Shown: positions 37,401 through 51,110 of the stretch, in pieces
How positions within the stretch are numbered: the stretch's first letter is position 1
Layout of the letters: each line of letters begins with the position of its first letter
Source of the DNA: Paragordius varius
Lineage: Eukaryota > Nematomorpha
Assembly: GCA_964247055.1 (NCBI GenBank)
Contig: OZ176052.1
Coordinates: forward strand, 8,060,001 to 8,124,000
Direction of reading: 5' to 3'
DNA: 64,000 nt
Notes under the pieces: generated by a model
Told to the model about the DNA's origin: nothing
Database searches by the model: none
What the model saw: the letters and a program-made list of their open reading frames with translations, nothing else
Made by a program: the position numbers and the translations under genes

Positions 37401-40400
37401 TTCGGACTTCTGGATGGGGGGGGGGGGGGCTATTTGAAATAAGGGACAATAAAATGATCCACATATGTGGATTATTTAGAATCATTATTTAATAAATATG
37501 ATCTCATAAGAAAACGGTGCATTCATACTAATATATTGTTTACTTTGGCGAAAAATAGATTAAAAAAATTATTTTTGTGGACTTTTTTTTGAAAAAAATG
37601 GCTTTTTACGGGGGGAGCGGGTAAAAAGAGGGCCTAAATTAAAAAAGCGAGCCGACTATGTTCGGCGCAATCAAAAATAAGTAAACAAAAATTATATATG
37701 AAACTGAATGGCCCATCACATTCTCCGGAAAATTGTTTCAAAGACAGGATTTTTCTGGACTTGTGTTTTCAAAAAAACTTTTTTTTACACGGGGCGGGCC
37801 CGAACTGGGGGCCTAATTCAAAAAAAGGGCGAAGCTATTTTCGGGGCATTCAATTTGATTATAATTTTTCGATATTTGGATTTGAATGGGTTTACCGGTT
37901 TTCCGGAAATAGATAACAAAGCCAGCATTTTCCATTTTTATAAATATATAGATTAGCCAAAATAAATAAATAACGTATTGATAAATCCTATAACGCCTTA
38001 CCAATTTTAAAGCCTTTAACATTTACGTGATTATTTAAATTGTCACAATGTACGATATCACAGCCAGAAAACTTAAAGAGAAATAAAATCATAAATAACT
38101 TTATTTTATCCAAAAGTTTAAGAGTATAGCATAAATATGATATTATTAATAAAGAACCACAGAAGTGCGTACATAAATAATTATATAAGCTTCGTTGGCT
38201 ATTGATTTATGCACATATTATTATTATTATTATACTATATGATAAAATTTTATGAGTAGCACTTCATACTCTAAAAATCATAGCTAAAATACTTAAAATT
38301 TGAAATGCGCATTTTTAGCCATCATTTTACTCACTATGCTATTGCCCACCGAATTCAATTCAGATTCTTCAAAAAAAATGATTCTCTCAAAATGTAGAAA
38401 CAAACCCAAAATTGGAAAATTAAATTTAAAATCTTTTTTGAAAGTGAGGTGGTGTGTCACAGCCATTTAAATGTTGATATAATAAATAAGTCTATAATAC
38501 CGGGCTTATCTGCGTTCTTTCGTCTTTTACATGGTAAAAAATTAAAAAATATAAAAATTTATATAATCATTATTGCCCAAATTTTTTCGAATTTTTTGTT
38601 AAATTTACAATGTTTGCAAATGTATTTTTGGCAGTAAATTATCTGGTTATATTTCGGATGGAAAATGTGATATAAATATTAGAGTCTGAAACCTACGAAA
38701 CTGTGCAAAATAAATGCCTAATCTAATATAGTTGTAAAATGTTTGATATGATATTAAGGTAATTGAATTCTATAATATTAGTTTATTTAAAGCTCTGGAC
38801 TTTAATCACCCCAATATGCCTTCATCATGTATTAAAATGAAAGGATAATATTAAGGAGAATTTTTTTAATTATCTTCTATAATCTGCATAATTATAAAAT
38901 TTTGTGATTTGTAAAATTTAAAATAATAAAATACATAACTTACTATAATTATCATCAATGTCTTTGATATCGATGTCGATGGAATGATTTGATTTATTGA
39001 ATATTTTTTTATGATCATATGTTTCTTGTTTATTATCTTTTCGCCGCTCGAATTTTTTAAAATTTAAAAGATTCATTGGTTTAAATAAACGTAAAAATCG
39101 ATTATAGTTGCTAGGTAGATATGATTTTTGGACTTTATCCACATTGCTTGGCAGTTGGCCATTGTTTTTATTTTCCGATTCGGCAAAATTAATTTTGTCA
39201 ATACTATGCTTAACAGTAATTTTTTGATCCCATTGATTTGTGATTGTTTGAGATAATTTATTGAAATCAGGCACCGGTTTGAGTTCATAATTAGATGTTT
39301 TGGTTTGTATAATTCCTCTCTAAATATGAATAAATATCTTTATAAATTAATGTAAATTTCTTTGGATGTTTAGCCAGTATGATATAAAATTAATTGTTTT
39401 TTTAAAAAAATGTTAAAAAAAATCCAATCACGTAGAAAAATTTTTTTTGTATAATGAGATTGTTCTATGAAAAATTCTGACCAGACTAGCTAAATATTGT
39501 CAATTTAAATGCTAGTTAATATATATATATATATATATATATTATTATACATCATGTATTACACTGCTCAACAAGGTTTTCACCCCATTATTTTTGCATT
39601 TTCTGATACCTAATGGCATGGAAAGGCCAAAACACCAATAGGATTTTTCCAAAATTTAATTTTTAAATTTGTTTTTAATTCAAAATTAACAATCATTCCT
39701 CGTGTACATATGTTTAAATATTCAAACAAGCAAGTCGATACAAGTAATATTCCATGCATGGATAACAAATTCTAGGCATTAAATAAGATACTAAACAAGC
39801 TAAGAGCCAAAGTATTAAAAATCTAAAAGGGGCTTATGTATAGTGTGATAGATATGGGCGGCTGCACAAGCTCTGCATATCCCCCAAGCGATCCTATAAT
39901 TATGCCAGATATGGCAAAGATAGCTATAAGTCATCGTAAAGCCTGATAAGAGAGACTTTCAAGCAAAATTCATGCAAATTGACATGTCAAATTAACCAAT
40001 TCACAGAATAAAATTAGATAAATTCTACAATTAAATTGAATATAAATTAGGTAAATACAAATGGTCCAACCCCATAACAGTAAATTCTACTAAAAGTGGC
40101 TACACAACATCCATCTGAAATTCAAAATACAAAACAACCAATAATTTTAAGAAAATAAGGTATATCCACTAGGTATAAATTATTTTTATAAGAACCAACT
40201 CAAGAGAAAAAGTCTAATAAGTACTCGAAAGAACGAAATCTAACAAAAAAATATAGCCTATCTGAAAGCCAGGTTTAAACCAAAGAATGCCTTTTTTAGT
40301 ATTTTTTTAAAAAATTTTTATATGTGTTAAAAATTTACTTGAAAAAAAGACTAAATTTTGACGTTTAAGTCCTTACTATTTTTTTCTCTCTGATATTTAA

Positions 40401-43400
40401 ATGACATATTTATATTCAAAAGATAGAGTTTAAAACGCTTTATTAAATGATATTAAGTTTATAATATAATAACATTTTATTATAAAGTTATATTTAATTT
40501 TCTCTCGATTTCTCTTGTTTTTGAAAAATTGAAAAACCTATAAAATTTCAAAATTCTGATTGGCGGGATCAAAATTTTTTTCAAATTCGGTTTTAAAACA
40601 CTGAAATTAGTCATAACTTAAAAAGTTTGAGTGGTGGTGCTAAAAAAGGTCCAAATTTGTCGACTAGTGTTATTTATGAAATATTTTCGCCCTTTTAAAG
40701 AACTTTTTAGATGGAATAATGTGGGCTTAAAGTAAATTTAGAAATTATAATTAACGTATGCATGCCTAGTTAAAGAGCGTAAATCAAAGGGGTATGCTTA
40801 TCAGGAGGGGCTAAACTAAATTGAATTATAAAATTAACAATAAAAGTGTTTTTACACTTACTTAAATTATTTATATATAAGTAGTTCTGATTGATTTATA
40901 CTATCTTATTTTGAAATTGTATACGTTGTACGTGATTACACATAAAGAATTATAATGTTAATTTAAAATATGATTTCATTTGAACTTAACTCCATCTATT
41001 AGCATCTTATGTACCATTTATTAAAGTTATACACCTTTTTTGGATAGTTTTAAAATTGTTAAATTTTTTTTTTAATTTTACTTCACTCCTTAGGTTAAAT
41101 CATAATAACTATGGTAAACCCTGGGCTCATCTTAATCATGTAAGTTCATCGTAAATTTTAACAAATAGCTCAACATTAAAATAATATATATATATAATAC
41201 CAAATTTAGGGTAAATTGTCATAATTATATTTTTAAAAGGACTTTCTGAATCCGAAAATGGGGGACGATTTTATATTTGGAAAATAAAGCCCAAAAGTAA
41301 TTACAGGCAATCAGCTTTTGTTGGTAAAAAATGAAACAAATAATTTATGTTAACACATCAATATGGTTCATAATTTTATATGTTTGTGTTAAAATGAGCT
41401 TAATTATTTAAAAAGTTAAGCGTCAGTACAGAATTCATTTTTTAAGTCATAGGTGTTCAGCCGGGTGCCCAATATGTGGCTTGGGAAAAATTGGGGCATC
41501 TATCATTTGCAAAAATATGCTCACAATAGTAAAATTGGTATTTCTTCAAAATATTTCAGAATAAGTCTATCCGATTGGCAATGAAACACATATATTTTGT
41601 ATTTGCATTTTACAGTCTTATGTTTGAAATCCAAAATGTTTTTAATGTTCATAGATATTTACACAGCCCGCCAATTTTTTTGTATGAAAATGGGGACCGG
41701 AAGTCATTTTTGGACACCCTTCTCTAAAGTTTCAAAAATGTATGTTGGGCAAAAACACTAAATGTACTATGGCTCTCTAACTTTTTTGTATAAAAAAGAT
41801 ATTTTTCCTTTCGGTACCTCAATAAAAGTGTTTTATTTAAAATTTATTTTTCAACTAGCGTAAATCTCGTACTGCTACGCAGCCCGAGGAAGTCCTTCGG
41901 ACTTCTGGGGGGGCGGGGACATTTTTGATTTTATAAGCAATTTTATTATGCGGCACAAAGTTTTAAAATGATTCACATAGTCTCATAAGTTTTCCGTAAT
42001 TTGGCTCCAAAGGCATGCTGTATCGATATGATGGCGCAGTTGTAGGCGGGTACGACCCACTACTCAGAGGCCAATATAAAAATGTATTAAATAAAAAAAT
42101 TTGCCTTTATACCTGGAATCATCATTCATTCCTAATAGTTTATGGAATGGCTTCAAAACCAAATAATTGTTCAATGATAGCGCATTTTTTAGGGAGTAAA
42201 GGACCTATTTAACGGCTAATTCAAAAAATCCGCTCGACTTAAATTTTTGACTTTTTACGGGTAATACTTTAAGCAGCTATTGAACTCATATGGCCTGATA
42301 GGTTTTCTGAAATTTAGCCCCAAAAGCACGCTATTTCGATATGACGGGTCACTTTTTCGCGGGTAGCTCCTAACTCAACAGCTATCATCAAAGAAACGCT
42401 AAACTAAAATTTTTGCCTTTTAACAGGGAATACGTGGAATCCTTATTGAATTTTTACGGTCTCATACCCTGGGCGAAAAATATAATCAAAAATATGTTCG
42501 GCGCAATCGAAAATAAGTTAACAAAAATCGTATTTGGAATTGAATGTTCCAACACGTTCTCCGAAAAGTTGTCTCAAAGACATGATTTTTGTGCACTTGT
42601 GTTTTCAAAAAAACCGTTTTTTACATGGGGTGGGCCCGAACTGGGGGCCTAATTAAAAAAAAGGCGAAGCTATTGTCGGGGCATTCATTAATGATTATAT
42701 TTTTTCGACATTTAGATTTGAATGGGTCTCCCGGTTTTCCGGACACCGGTCACAAAGCCAGCATTTTCCATTTTTATAAATATATAGATTACACAGCTTA
42801 TTCTAACATATATTATAACGTTTTGTTAAATATGATCCTCAAAAATCATATATTCTTTAACTCAGGTAAAGAACAACTAATCTACTTTCATATATTATAA
42901 AAGAAAATAAATACGGTATTTTATATAATTCTGATATTATAGACAGTAATATAAAAACCATAATTATAATTAGTAAAATACTTTTTTTAATAAGTAAGCG
43001 TTTCCAGATTTAAGTTTCACTTTTAAATGAAGCTCTTATAATTAATTTATCTTTTTATCCTTGCAAAGCTTTAACCATTTTTTATAAATGGAAAAATAAT
43101 TAAAAACAGCTGAGTGCTTAAAATAAGTTTTATATTTATTTTTTTACATGCAACGTAACCTCTCAAGTGTATCGGGATCTGATGAGATCTAACAGAAATA
43201 CCTTAAGATTTGGATTATCATAATATATAAACTGTATAAAAAAAAGCACACTTTGCAAACGGAAGATTCGGTCTAAAACAAAAACATGCCAATTGTATAA
43301 TTTTTTGTATAAAATTAGAACGTGTGGATAGAATTTTATTAAATGTATATACATCTATAGATACTATCCATAGCATATAATAAAAAACAGTTTCTTACAA

Positions 43401-44686
43401 AAAGATTATATGTGTAAAGACAATTTAATTATAATGAAACAGATACTGCATTAAAAGTGAAAATTTGATTGATTTATGATTTGAATTTTCGTAATTATGG
43501 TTAATATAATTTGTATTAAAAAGATTTAACTCATTTAAATACATTCTATAAGTGTATCCCATTTTTTGAATTCCCATATTTTATTTGGAAAATTATCTTG
43601 TACAACATAAAGAAGAGTAATTAATTTTAAATTTACCATTCCGTCGCAAAGTGAAACAGCTGATATGCCATAAAATTCCTGAAAATTTGCCGTGTGATTC
43701 AATGTTGGTTCAATTAATTTTCCATGGTAAAAACAATCAGGTATCCGAATACTAGAGAGCGAATTGTTTTGTGAATTATATAAAGCAAATTTAGAGCTAT
43801 TATTATATGCATTATTGTTGTTTGACTCATTTATAAGTTGCATGGTTAAATATTTATTTTTTGTAAGCGTAAGTATGTATGTATTGCCCGTATCATTTAA
43901 TTGTATGTATATATCAATAACATCAGGATAAATGAGATTATTATTATTGTTGTTAGTATCTTCAAGGGATTTTATGGTTGTACCAAAAAAATTTACTTCT
44001 TCAGACGTTGGGTTTACGTCTGTGGAAATGTCCTCAAACGATTCACCATGCAAAGAATGATGTAGATGCCCTTTAGGTTTGTATCGAACTATTTTGGGTA
44101 TAAATTCTATCCGCTCATGATCGAATATATCTGACTGAGCTAAAACATAAGTAAAATAAAAAATATTAAATGCGAAAACATTGAATAGAGTCGTGTTGGG
44201 CCTCTTAACAAAACTTAATTTGACCCCTCAAATATAAATTAAAGTGATTATATATAAGGATTCGACATAGGTCAACACGTGTAGTTATCAAAGATTAAGG
44301 GCTTACAATATTACATATATGTAAAAATATGCGTCTTCACAAGTTTCGTGTTTTATTAGACTCTATATAAACCCTAAACATTTACATTAAAATCCTGATA
44401 TCAAGTTTAATTTTTAAACAGAAAAACCTGTATTTTTGGTTAAACACCTAATATTTAAGATTATAACCGATGATTACTGCTAAGTATTTGCATATATTTT
44501 GCTATATTCTGTAAAAAATAGATTATGATAATGTTTATAAAATATTAGTTGAATTTATACCCAAATATTAGTTGAATTTATACCCAATACTTTGAATTAT
44601 TAAAATAGCTTAAAAATACCTGCACACAACTCCAATATCCATATGATAGTTAATAGATGAACGAAAAGATTATAATAGATTAACAT
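28420..44686 (-). CDS. ADAMTS-like zinc metalloprotease, 15 exons, about 1083 residues
   Basis: Minus-strand exons: 44686-44620, 44139-43637, 39319-38944, 36834-36635, 35651-35568, 34714-34537, 33581-33347, 33238-33073, 32831-32739, 32614-31759, 30818-30688, 30128-30013, 29878-29812, 28680-28613, 28531-28420; every junction agrees in phase. Residues 1-22 are a signal peptide (ATG after an A-rich leader); 23-344 the propeptide with its Cys block CFYHGKLIEP; about 345-547 the catalytic domain with zinc site HELGHTLGLEHDG (H500, H504, H510) and Met-turn IMAS (M524); 548-645 disintegrin-like (LPGQRVTVDGQC, LEGTYCGENKWC); 652-735 a TSP1 repeat; about 736-919 a linker of no known domain; 920-963 the end of the Cys-rich domain (NLPNGAPC, GICVDGDC); 964-1024 a second TSP1 repeat (CNNPPPINGGKSC); then a hydrophobic stretch and a basic tail. 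ADAMTS enzymes cut extracellular matrix. Exons 1-9 are firm; 10-15 are less certain. If exon 10 is not spliced, the frame stops at 31706 (936 residues). Confidence 0.88.
28785..29055. mobile_element. Second copy of the 16171 MITE, ADAMTS intron 13
   Basis: AATTCAAATTCACCTT on the left and GAACTGTAAATGGTAT on the right match the ends at 16171-16388, and the interior AAAATTAAAATAATACTG block is shared. It is followed by an ATCT/TA microsatellite (29062-29090). Confidence 0.65.
30649..30693. repeat. Three perfect 15-bp tandem repeats at an ADAMTS splice donor
   Basis: The unit AATATGTACAAAATT is repeated three times without change. Each unit places the same candidate donor (TTT|GTACAT on the minus strand) 15 nt apart, in the same phase, at the end of exon 11. 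Confidence 0.85.
37361..37952 (-). mobile_element. Helitron-like element, ADAMTS intron 3
   Basis: 5' end TCTATATATTTATAAAAATG after A at 37952; 3' end CTAG at 37361-37364 with T outside (minus-strand reading). The double stem-loop and a C-run (G-run on the plus strand near 37417-37430) match the mini-element at 17633. 592 bp, non-coding. Confidence 0.8.
39561..40670. mobile_element. 1.1 kb inverted-repeat element, ADAMTS intron 2
   Basis: Left end ACACTGCTCAACAAGG, right end ACACTAGTCGACAAATTTGG on the other strand, related to the element at 8642-9762. No transposase frame. Ends are diverged, so the pairing is moderately sure. Confidence 0.45.
41458..41722. mobile_element. hAT-like MITE, ADAMTS intron 2
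   Basis: Starts CAGCCGGGTGCCCAATATGT and ends TTTTTGGACACCCTTCT, as in the copies at 22916 and 48312. Strongly diverged. Confidence 0.5.
41855..42788 (-). mobile_element. Helitron-like element, ADAMTS intron 2
   Basis: 5' TC at 42788 after A; 3' CTAG at 41855-41858 with T outside. It shares the double stem-loop end and C-run with 37361 and 17633, and a ~300-bp block absent from 37361 with the copy at 24744. 934 bp, non-coding. Confidence 0.8.
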
Positions 44687-45767
44687 TCTAGAATTAGGCT
44701 TCAGGAATTATGATGACACCAAGGATCATTGGATTTGATGGCTTAGAGTCCCCTTGTGATTATAATATCATTATTTTTTAATGACAATAAAAATAAATGA
44801 TTTGATAACATTTATTGTTTTTGCTTCTTGCATGAACTTCATGAATTTAGCGTACTCGTGACAAAGTGCATCGGAAGTAATTTATATATTGTAATTATAA
44901 ACTAATTTTAAATCATTAACTTTTAATTCATTTAAAAGCTTTTACTTTAAGCAAGTTCTGAGCTAAAACAATAGATACATCTCACAAATGGTATATATGA
45001 AACCGAGTTTAGCTAGCATGCTGCTAGGTAAGCTGAAAACATGTGCACACAAAATAGGAAAACATTTATAAGTAGTTCCATGATTTGTTAGTTTTTGATT
45101 GAATTAAACAGTATATTATTACAATAAATCGATGAACTTTACTACTGTATGTAGAGTTAAAGAAGGAGAATCAGAATAAAATTTGGTGTGACAGGTAGAC
45201 AATACATTTGTTTTAAAATAAAATCCTTTTTACATTAAACATTCAACAGAATAAATATTTTTATTCATACGATATCAGGGTACTTAATGATTTGGTAATA
45301 GATAGAGATATTGAATTATAAGTATGATATCTGATATCTAAGAAAACAAAAGTTGTGTTAAGAAATATAAAATAGTAGAAAAGAGGTTGACAATATTATA
45401 TTTTAGGTTCAAGTGAATTCAGTTATTGTTACTAAGATTTCCGTTTGAAATTATATAATTATGTATAATATGCTGTAACTAATACTGCTTGGATTATATA
45501 ATAAAAATAAAACAAGATAAGAAGGGGGAATTAAATAATTCATTCATTTTATTTACTAAAAGGTAAAAATTAATTTCACTTTTGATTCAATTTTTTTAAA
45601 TTATGGTATGGATTAAAAAATGAGAATATTGTGAAAATGACAAAAATGTCATAAATATACATGGTACATGCATAATATTAATGTATCTATCGTTCAAAAT
45701 GATATATTTAACAACTAAGTGTTATGATTTTTTAGAAAATATAAGTCTTAACTTAATCAATTATATA

Positions 45768-45925
45768 CAGTAGCGTATGGCATAAAACGATATTAATCCA
45801 TAAAATAAAAAAGTGTTTTTTTAAAAAAGCGAGGGAATATTATGGATATGTGTATATATACAACTACTTGTTTTAAAAAGACATTTTTTATTCTTTTATG
45901 GATTGATAAATGCCATACGCTACTG
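45768..45925. mobile_element. TA-flanked MITE, 158 bp
   Basis: The inverted ends CAGTAGCGTATGGCAT are perfect for about 16 bp, with TA on both sides (45766-45767 and 45926-45927), as for Tc1/mariner elements. Confidence 0.85.
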
Positions 45926-46388
45926 TACTATGTGTATCTTACTAAAGCGGCTTAATTTAAACTCCTCTACTTTGCACCAATACAAAAAAAATAAATAAAC
46001 CAGTGAAATTAATAACGCACCGTATTTTCGTAATCTTTTTCATGACATTTTTGCGATAAAATTATGCACAAAACAGTACTCTTTATGTAAGAAAGGTCTT
46101 CAAAGAAATGATCTTTCTCTATGTGACAAAAGCGGTACAGATATTGTATCACAATATCTTTACATCGTAATAAAATTATATTTATGATGTTTTACATTTT
46201 GATTAATGGCAAACAAAAATACAAACATTCTGAGCATTGTCAAATTTAGCTACCTACAACAGAAAAAAATGTTTTCCATTAGAACAATTGGTAAATGTGG
46301 TTTTTACTTTGTATAATAATAGGTCACTCGCATTAAATTACACATCCCTTCCATAAGAGTTTAAAATTATATAAAAAAAAGGATTTTA

Positions 46389-46559
46389 CAGTAGCGTATG
46401 CAGTAAAAGATTGTTAGTGCAAAATAATCTTAATAGGGGGATATTATGGATATGTTTATAAATAGGACTGAATGATAATTAATATATGAAAATTGTCCCC
46501 CTGTTTTGTGTTCATTAAGATTATTTTGCACTAACAATCTTTTACTGCATACGCTACTG
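46389..46559. mobile_element. TA-flanked MITE with ~46-bp perfect ends, 171 bp
   Basis: CAGTAGCGTATGCAGTAAAA begins an inverted repeat of about 46 bp, almost without mismatch, flanked by TA. It shares its first ten bases with the MITE at 45768. The near-perfect ends suggest recent insertion. Confidence 0.88.
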
Positions 46560-48138
46560 TATATAAATTTAATCATTTAATAAAAGCTTAACGAATAATT
46601 AATTATTACTGCATAACAATATAAATAATTGCAATAACCAATTTCTCATTAACCAGTTAAATGTTTTATATTTTTTTCGACAAAAAAAGTTTGCCTGAGA
46701 GCTTCATTTAATATTTTTAATATTTTTACACACTCATATCATGTTAAAGGACTTATGAAAAACTAATATTCGCCGGCCCAGATCTAATAATAATGGATAT
46801 GATTGGTGTTTGAATTTAACAAGAGTTGAAATGTGTTTAATATTTTGGACAACACGCTGCAAATATCAACTAAAGAAAAATTAGGCCTTAAATGTGGCTG
46901 AGAAGAGGATTAGTTGATGCAGAATAAAACTATAAAAGACGAATGTAATCATCTTATTAATTTGGTCAAGAATACCGAAATTTTTAAAAATTCATTAATA
47001 CAGCCGCCATCATTATATTTAACATGGCAAATTATTTTATCAGTACGTTATGAGATAAAAATCCTATATTAATATTGAACACTAAGGGATACCTATTAAC
47101 AATTAAATCAACAAATCAATTCGAAAATTTTTAATTAAAATAACAAAGATTATCAAATGAACGATGGCACAATATTATAAATTAAAAAATAATTTAACCT
47201 TTACCTCAATATATCAAAGCTATAAAATATACTAAGTCATGATTTTATTCAATTTTTTAAAAAATTTTACATAATACCTGTCAAATTTTTTATCTTTAAA
47301 ACAGATAAAATGAATATCAAAAGTTGGCATATATATAATTATATTTTTTTTTGCCAAAACAAAAATTTACCATTGTTATTATATATATCCTATATTAAAA
47401 ATATATTATATAAAAAAACTTATATATGTATAATAAAATTTCATGAAGAATAATTATTTTTTTGTAATTTCAAAACAAATATAATAATAAATGAACTAAT
47501 CAAATAGACGACACACATACGTAGAGATATATGATAGTAATTATAATTTTTTATTTGTTTTTACAAGTATTTTAACCTATATTTTATTCTAATGATAAGA
47601 CAGGTTGCTGGTGAAAACGCTCTAATTTAATTAATATTATTGATAAATATGATGTCTTAGATATAAGTATGTATGTTAAAACGAACCCCATATATACATA
47701 CTTTGGAAAGATGGGTATTTAATAAAATCAAGAAAATTCTCACTACTATTTCAAGGTTTTAGGGTAATTAAGTTTCGACCCATCCTATTTATTAAATATG
47801 GGCAAGGATTATGTAATTAGTCAATTTAGGTTCTATCATCGCCTGAAAAACATTTTTTAGAATTGTGTAAGATAATTATCAATAAATTATGAATAAGAAA
47901 ATAAAATGTCCCAGCAGGGGTATTAACATGAGGAATTTGTGCAGTTTATTAAATTTCCCAAATAATTACGAAATTTTTCATAATTTCGGGAAAAGGGGGC
48001 TATTACAATAAACACCCATATTATTGGTTATATGGGTTTGGTCAAATAAAAGGTAACATATGTAGAAAAATACTTTTGTTGTGTTCTGAAAAAAATGTAT
48101 TGTTTTTAAAATGGAACAATTTTTTATGTATACTATTT

Positions 48139-48290
48139 TTCAGTCAGAAGCAATTTTTCAACAAACGCAACAATTTTTCAAGCTAACACAACATTACAAG
48201 CAAACGCAGCATTTTTTCAAGCAAAGGCAACCGAAAAAATGTTGTCCTTGCTTATGCGCTTAATTAAAAATTGTTGCTTTTGATTGAAAA
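48139..48290. mobile_element. MITE containing short reiterated units
   Basis: The ends TTCAGTCAGAAGCAA and TTGCTTTTGATTGAA are inverted. The interior repeats a ~24-bp unit built on CAAGCAAACGCAACA. A second copy lies at 52459-52578. Confidence 0.6.
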
Positions 48291-48311
48291 ATGATATAAT
48301 AGACTGTAAAA

Positions 48312-48921
48312 CAGTAGTTTCCAACAAAAATGGCTTTCCATACCGCATTTTCAGATGAAAAATTTCCGTCGGCCGCATTGAAAAAAATACGAATTTACAT
48401 AATATAATTTTATTATATTTAAATCTTGGAATAGAATAAAAATAATTCGACCATAATCTACTAATTATTTATTTTTTGTTTATTTCATTGGCAAATTTGG
48501 AAAGATATATTTAGATTTGTCTATTCTACAATCAAGAAGTTAGGTTAATCTTCAAAAAAATTGAATCTATTTATATTTGGGATGTTTATAAAATATGTTT
48601 GATTGTATGAATGACAATTTTTGCCATTTGATCATCTAATATTGATTCACGAAATCCAATTTATGGGTAATATGTGATACATAAAAATATTAAACGGTCT
48701 TATAACCCTTTGCCAAACAATCAATAGAATAAACAAAATAGATGCAATTTGGAATAAATTATTACTAAAAATAATTTTTAAACTAAATTATATAAATTTT
48801 ATTAATATTATATACAAAGTTATTTTGTTATATTACAAAATTTTACATTTATTTAGTATTTTTTTTCAAATTTTTCGCGGGCTGTAAAATTTTTTGGAGA
48901 GCCGCGTGTTGGACACTCCTG
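48312..48921. mobile_element. hAT MITE with perfect 8-bp duplication, 610 bp
   Basis: Begins CAGTAGTTTCCAACAAAAAT and ends TGTTGGACACTCCTG. CTGTAAAA flanks it on both sides (48304-48311 and 48922-48929). Confidence 0.82.
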
Positions 48922-49721
48922 CTGTAAAAGAAATATTTATTTTTAATAGTACACGAGAGATTTTAATTATATCGGTATAATTGGATAAAGGTATTGAATT
49001 CACATTTCTGCTTGCATGTATGAAACTTTTATATAAATATTGTTATGTTTTTTATATGGCTTAATATATTTTATTTTTAGAATGAAGCATTTATCTTTCA
49101 CCAAAAAAATTTATTTTAATATGGAACCACAAAAATAATAAGGCCTTAAATTAAAAGCACCATTTTCCATCAGTTCATGATATATTTTGTGTGCACTGAG
49201 TTATGGTCATATCAGATGCAATAACTATTAATATATCTAATATTTTTTGGTAAATAACTTCATCATTATTATTAAATTATATTGGAATAATTTTAAAGCA
49301 AAATACCTATAAAAATAAGACCAAATTAACTGGGAGACCGAAATTGTTGATAAAGAGAAAATAACAGATTTTAGACAAACAAGGAAAAGAAAATTATGTA
49401 CAGAAAAAATAAGTATCACAAATTTCATTCATAATATTACAAAAATGTTTTCTAATTTTATTTCCATTTAGTAATTTTAGTTTATATTTTAATATTATTA
49501 TTAAATTTGACAAATTACTTAGCGTAATCGAAAATTCAAGCTCTAAATAAATTTAATTATTTCTAAATTTTAATAACTCAAATATTAATAAAAATATATT
49601 TTGACTTGTGAGAGCCTAACATCTTAAATTTATAGACTCCGCTTAAATCTGCTAGTATTTATATAATAAAATACCCAGATTTCGCGATAACATTAATATA
49701 TAAATATGAAAATTAAATTAA

Positions 49722-50211
49722 CTCACTTGGATACAACAGCATCATTTCAATCCTTCGATTCGAATTGAGGACGTTGGTGACAGGCCTATTTAAAATTATA
49801 TATTTTAAAAAATCAGAGTATAAATGGAAATTATTGCACAAGTTTGTACTTATATTAATGCACCGAAACTATTTCAAAACTTGATGTGACATCTTTTATT
49901 TAAAGTTGAAGATAAAAAATTAGTGAATACGACATGTGTACATTAGTTACATAACAGATAAAAAACCACATTTTTAAAATATTAATGTTAGTTGTAATTT
50001 TACAAAAACTTTAATTTTAGCTTTATAATTACAAAAGCACAATATGCAGAAAAAAAGTTTTTCTATAAAACTAAATTATTTGATCATTATGTTTTTATAT
50101 AATTTTTAATAGGATAAACCTAGAAAATTAAACCTAAATCCCCAGAATAGTTTTTAACTTTAATTTAAATATGTTTTGAGGTTCCTAGTTATCCCAATCT
50201 AAATCGAAGTG
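49722..50211. mobile_element. piggyBac-like MITE, relative of 14300
   Basis: TTAA precedes an end with CACTTGGATACAACA and CTTCGATTCGAATT. The right end reads AATCTAAATCGAAGTG. The right TTAA is eroded. Interior blocks are shared with 14300-14879. Confidence 0.6.
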
Positions 50212-50546
50212 TAAAATAATGATGCTAAATTTGTAGCAAATTTTTAAAATTATTATAGAGTCTCTGTTTATTGTAATTAAATATTAAACAACTTTGGAAG
50301 CCTTCAAATAACATTTAGAGACAAATTTTTGAGCAAGGATTTTATTATCAGCTGTTTGTTTCAAATGTATTTTAGAGCTATCCAAATCGTGACTATTGAC
50401 GTTAAAAATACTGTAATTGAGTTTAAAAATTTAATACAGGAGAAAAGGTTAAACTAAATAATTTAAGACAACTTTCAATAGTTTATATAATTAGGCTTTG
50501 TAGAAAACTGCCCCAAAGTAATAAGATAATTGCAATTAACTGTTAA

Positions 50547-51064
50547 CACTTCATTACCTTTAGGAGTAGATTTATATCCCAGAGCGATTTAAGATAATAT
50601 CTTGAAAAGTATTATTGATATTAATTCGGATTTAAAAATATGCTTTCTCCTTTTAAGCGCATTATACAAAATTTTTTTTGGAAAAATATAAAATTGTAAT
50701 AAAATTCTCATCTCAAATTTTTTCGTAGCCATAGTTTTTACATGATTTTTTAAATCGCTAATTTAATTGGCAAATACAATTCTTATGGGTAGAAAATGTG
50801 AATAATTAACTAAAAAGCTTTCACGCCATATTTTAGAAAACTTCATATATTTTGATTTTAATATCAGCGGTTTGTTTCGAACGTGTTTTGGAGCTGTCTC
50901 AATTTTAGACTCTAGAAGCCAAAAAACACAAAAAATATAACCTTTTTATCTAATACACAAGAACAAATTTTGTTAATTAACTAAAATAACTTTCAAAACA
51001 GTATTATTCACAAAATTGAGCTCTGGGATATAAAACTACCCCAAAATGTAAACTTATGAAGTCT
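50547..51064. mobile_element. TTAA MITE directly upstream of the SREK1IP1-like gene
   Basis: TTAA at 50543-50546, then CACTTCATTACCTTTAGG. The right end carries the inverted GAGCTCTGGGATATAAAACT block and TTAA at 51065-51068. A second copy lies inverted at 54010-54466, and related sequence fills 50212-50540. It ends 46 bp before the start codon at 51111, so the promoter of that gene probably lies in or beside it. Confidence 0.65.
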
Positions 51065-51110
51065 TTAATGTCATCCCTTTTTTCGATACCTGGATACTGA
51101 CATATGCTAA

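Larger units (their letters stand above)
44687..49721. other. Spacer upstream of the ADAMTS gene, MITE-rich
   Basis: No exon is supported. It should contain the ADAMTS promoter (read leftwards from about 44700) but I see no decisive element. Four MITEs lie here and are listed separately. Confidence 0.45.
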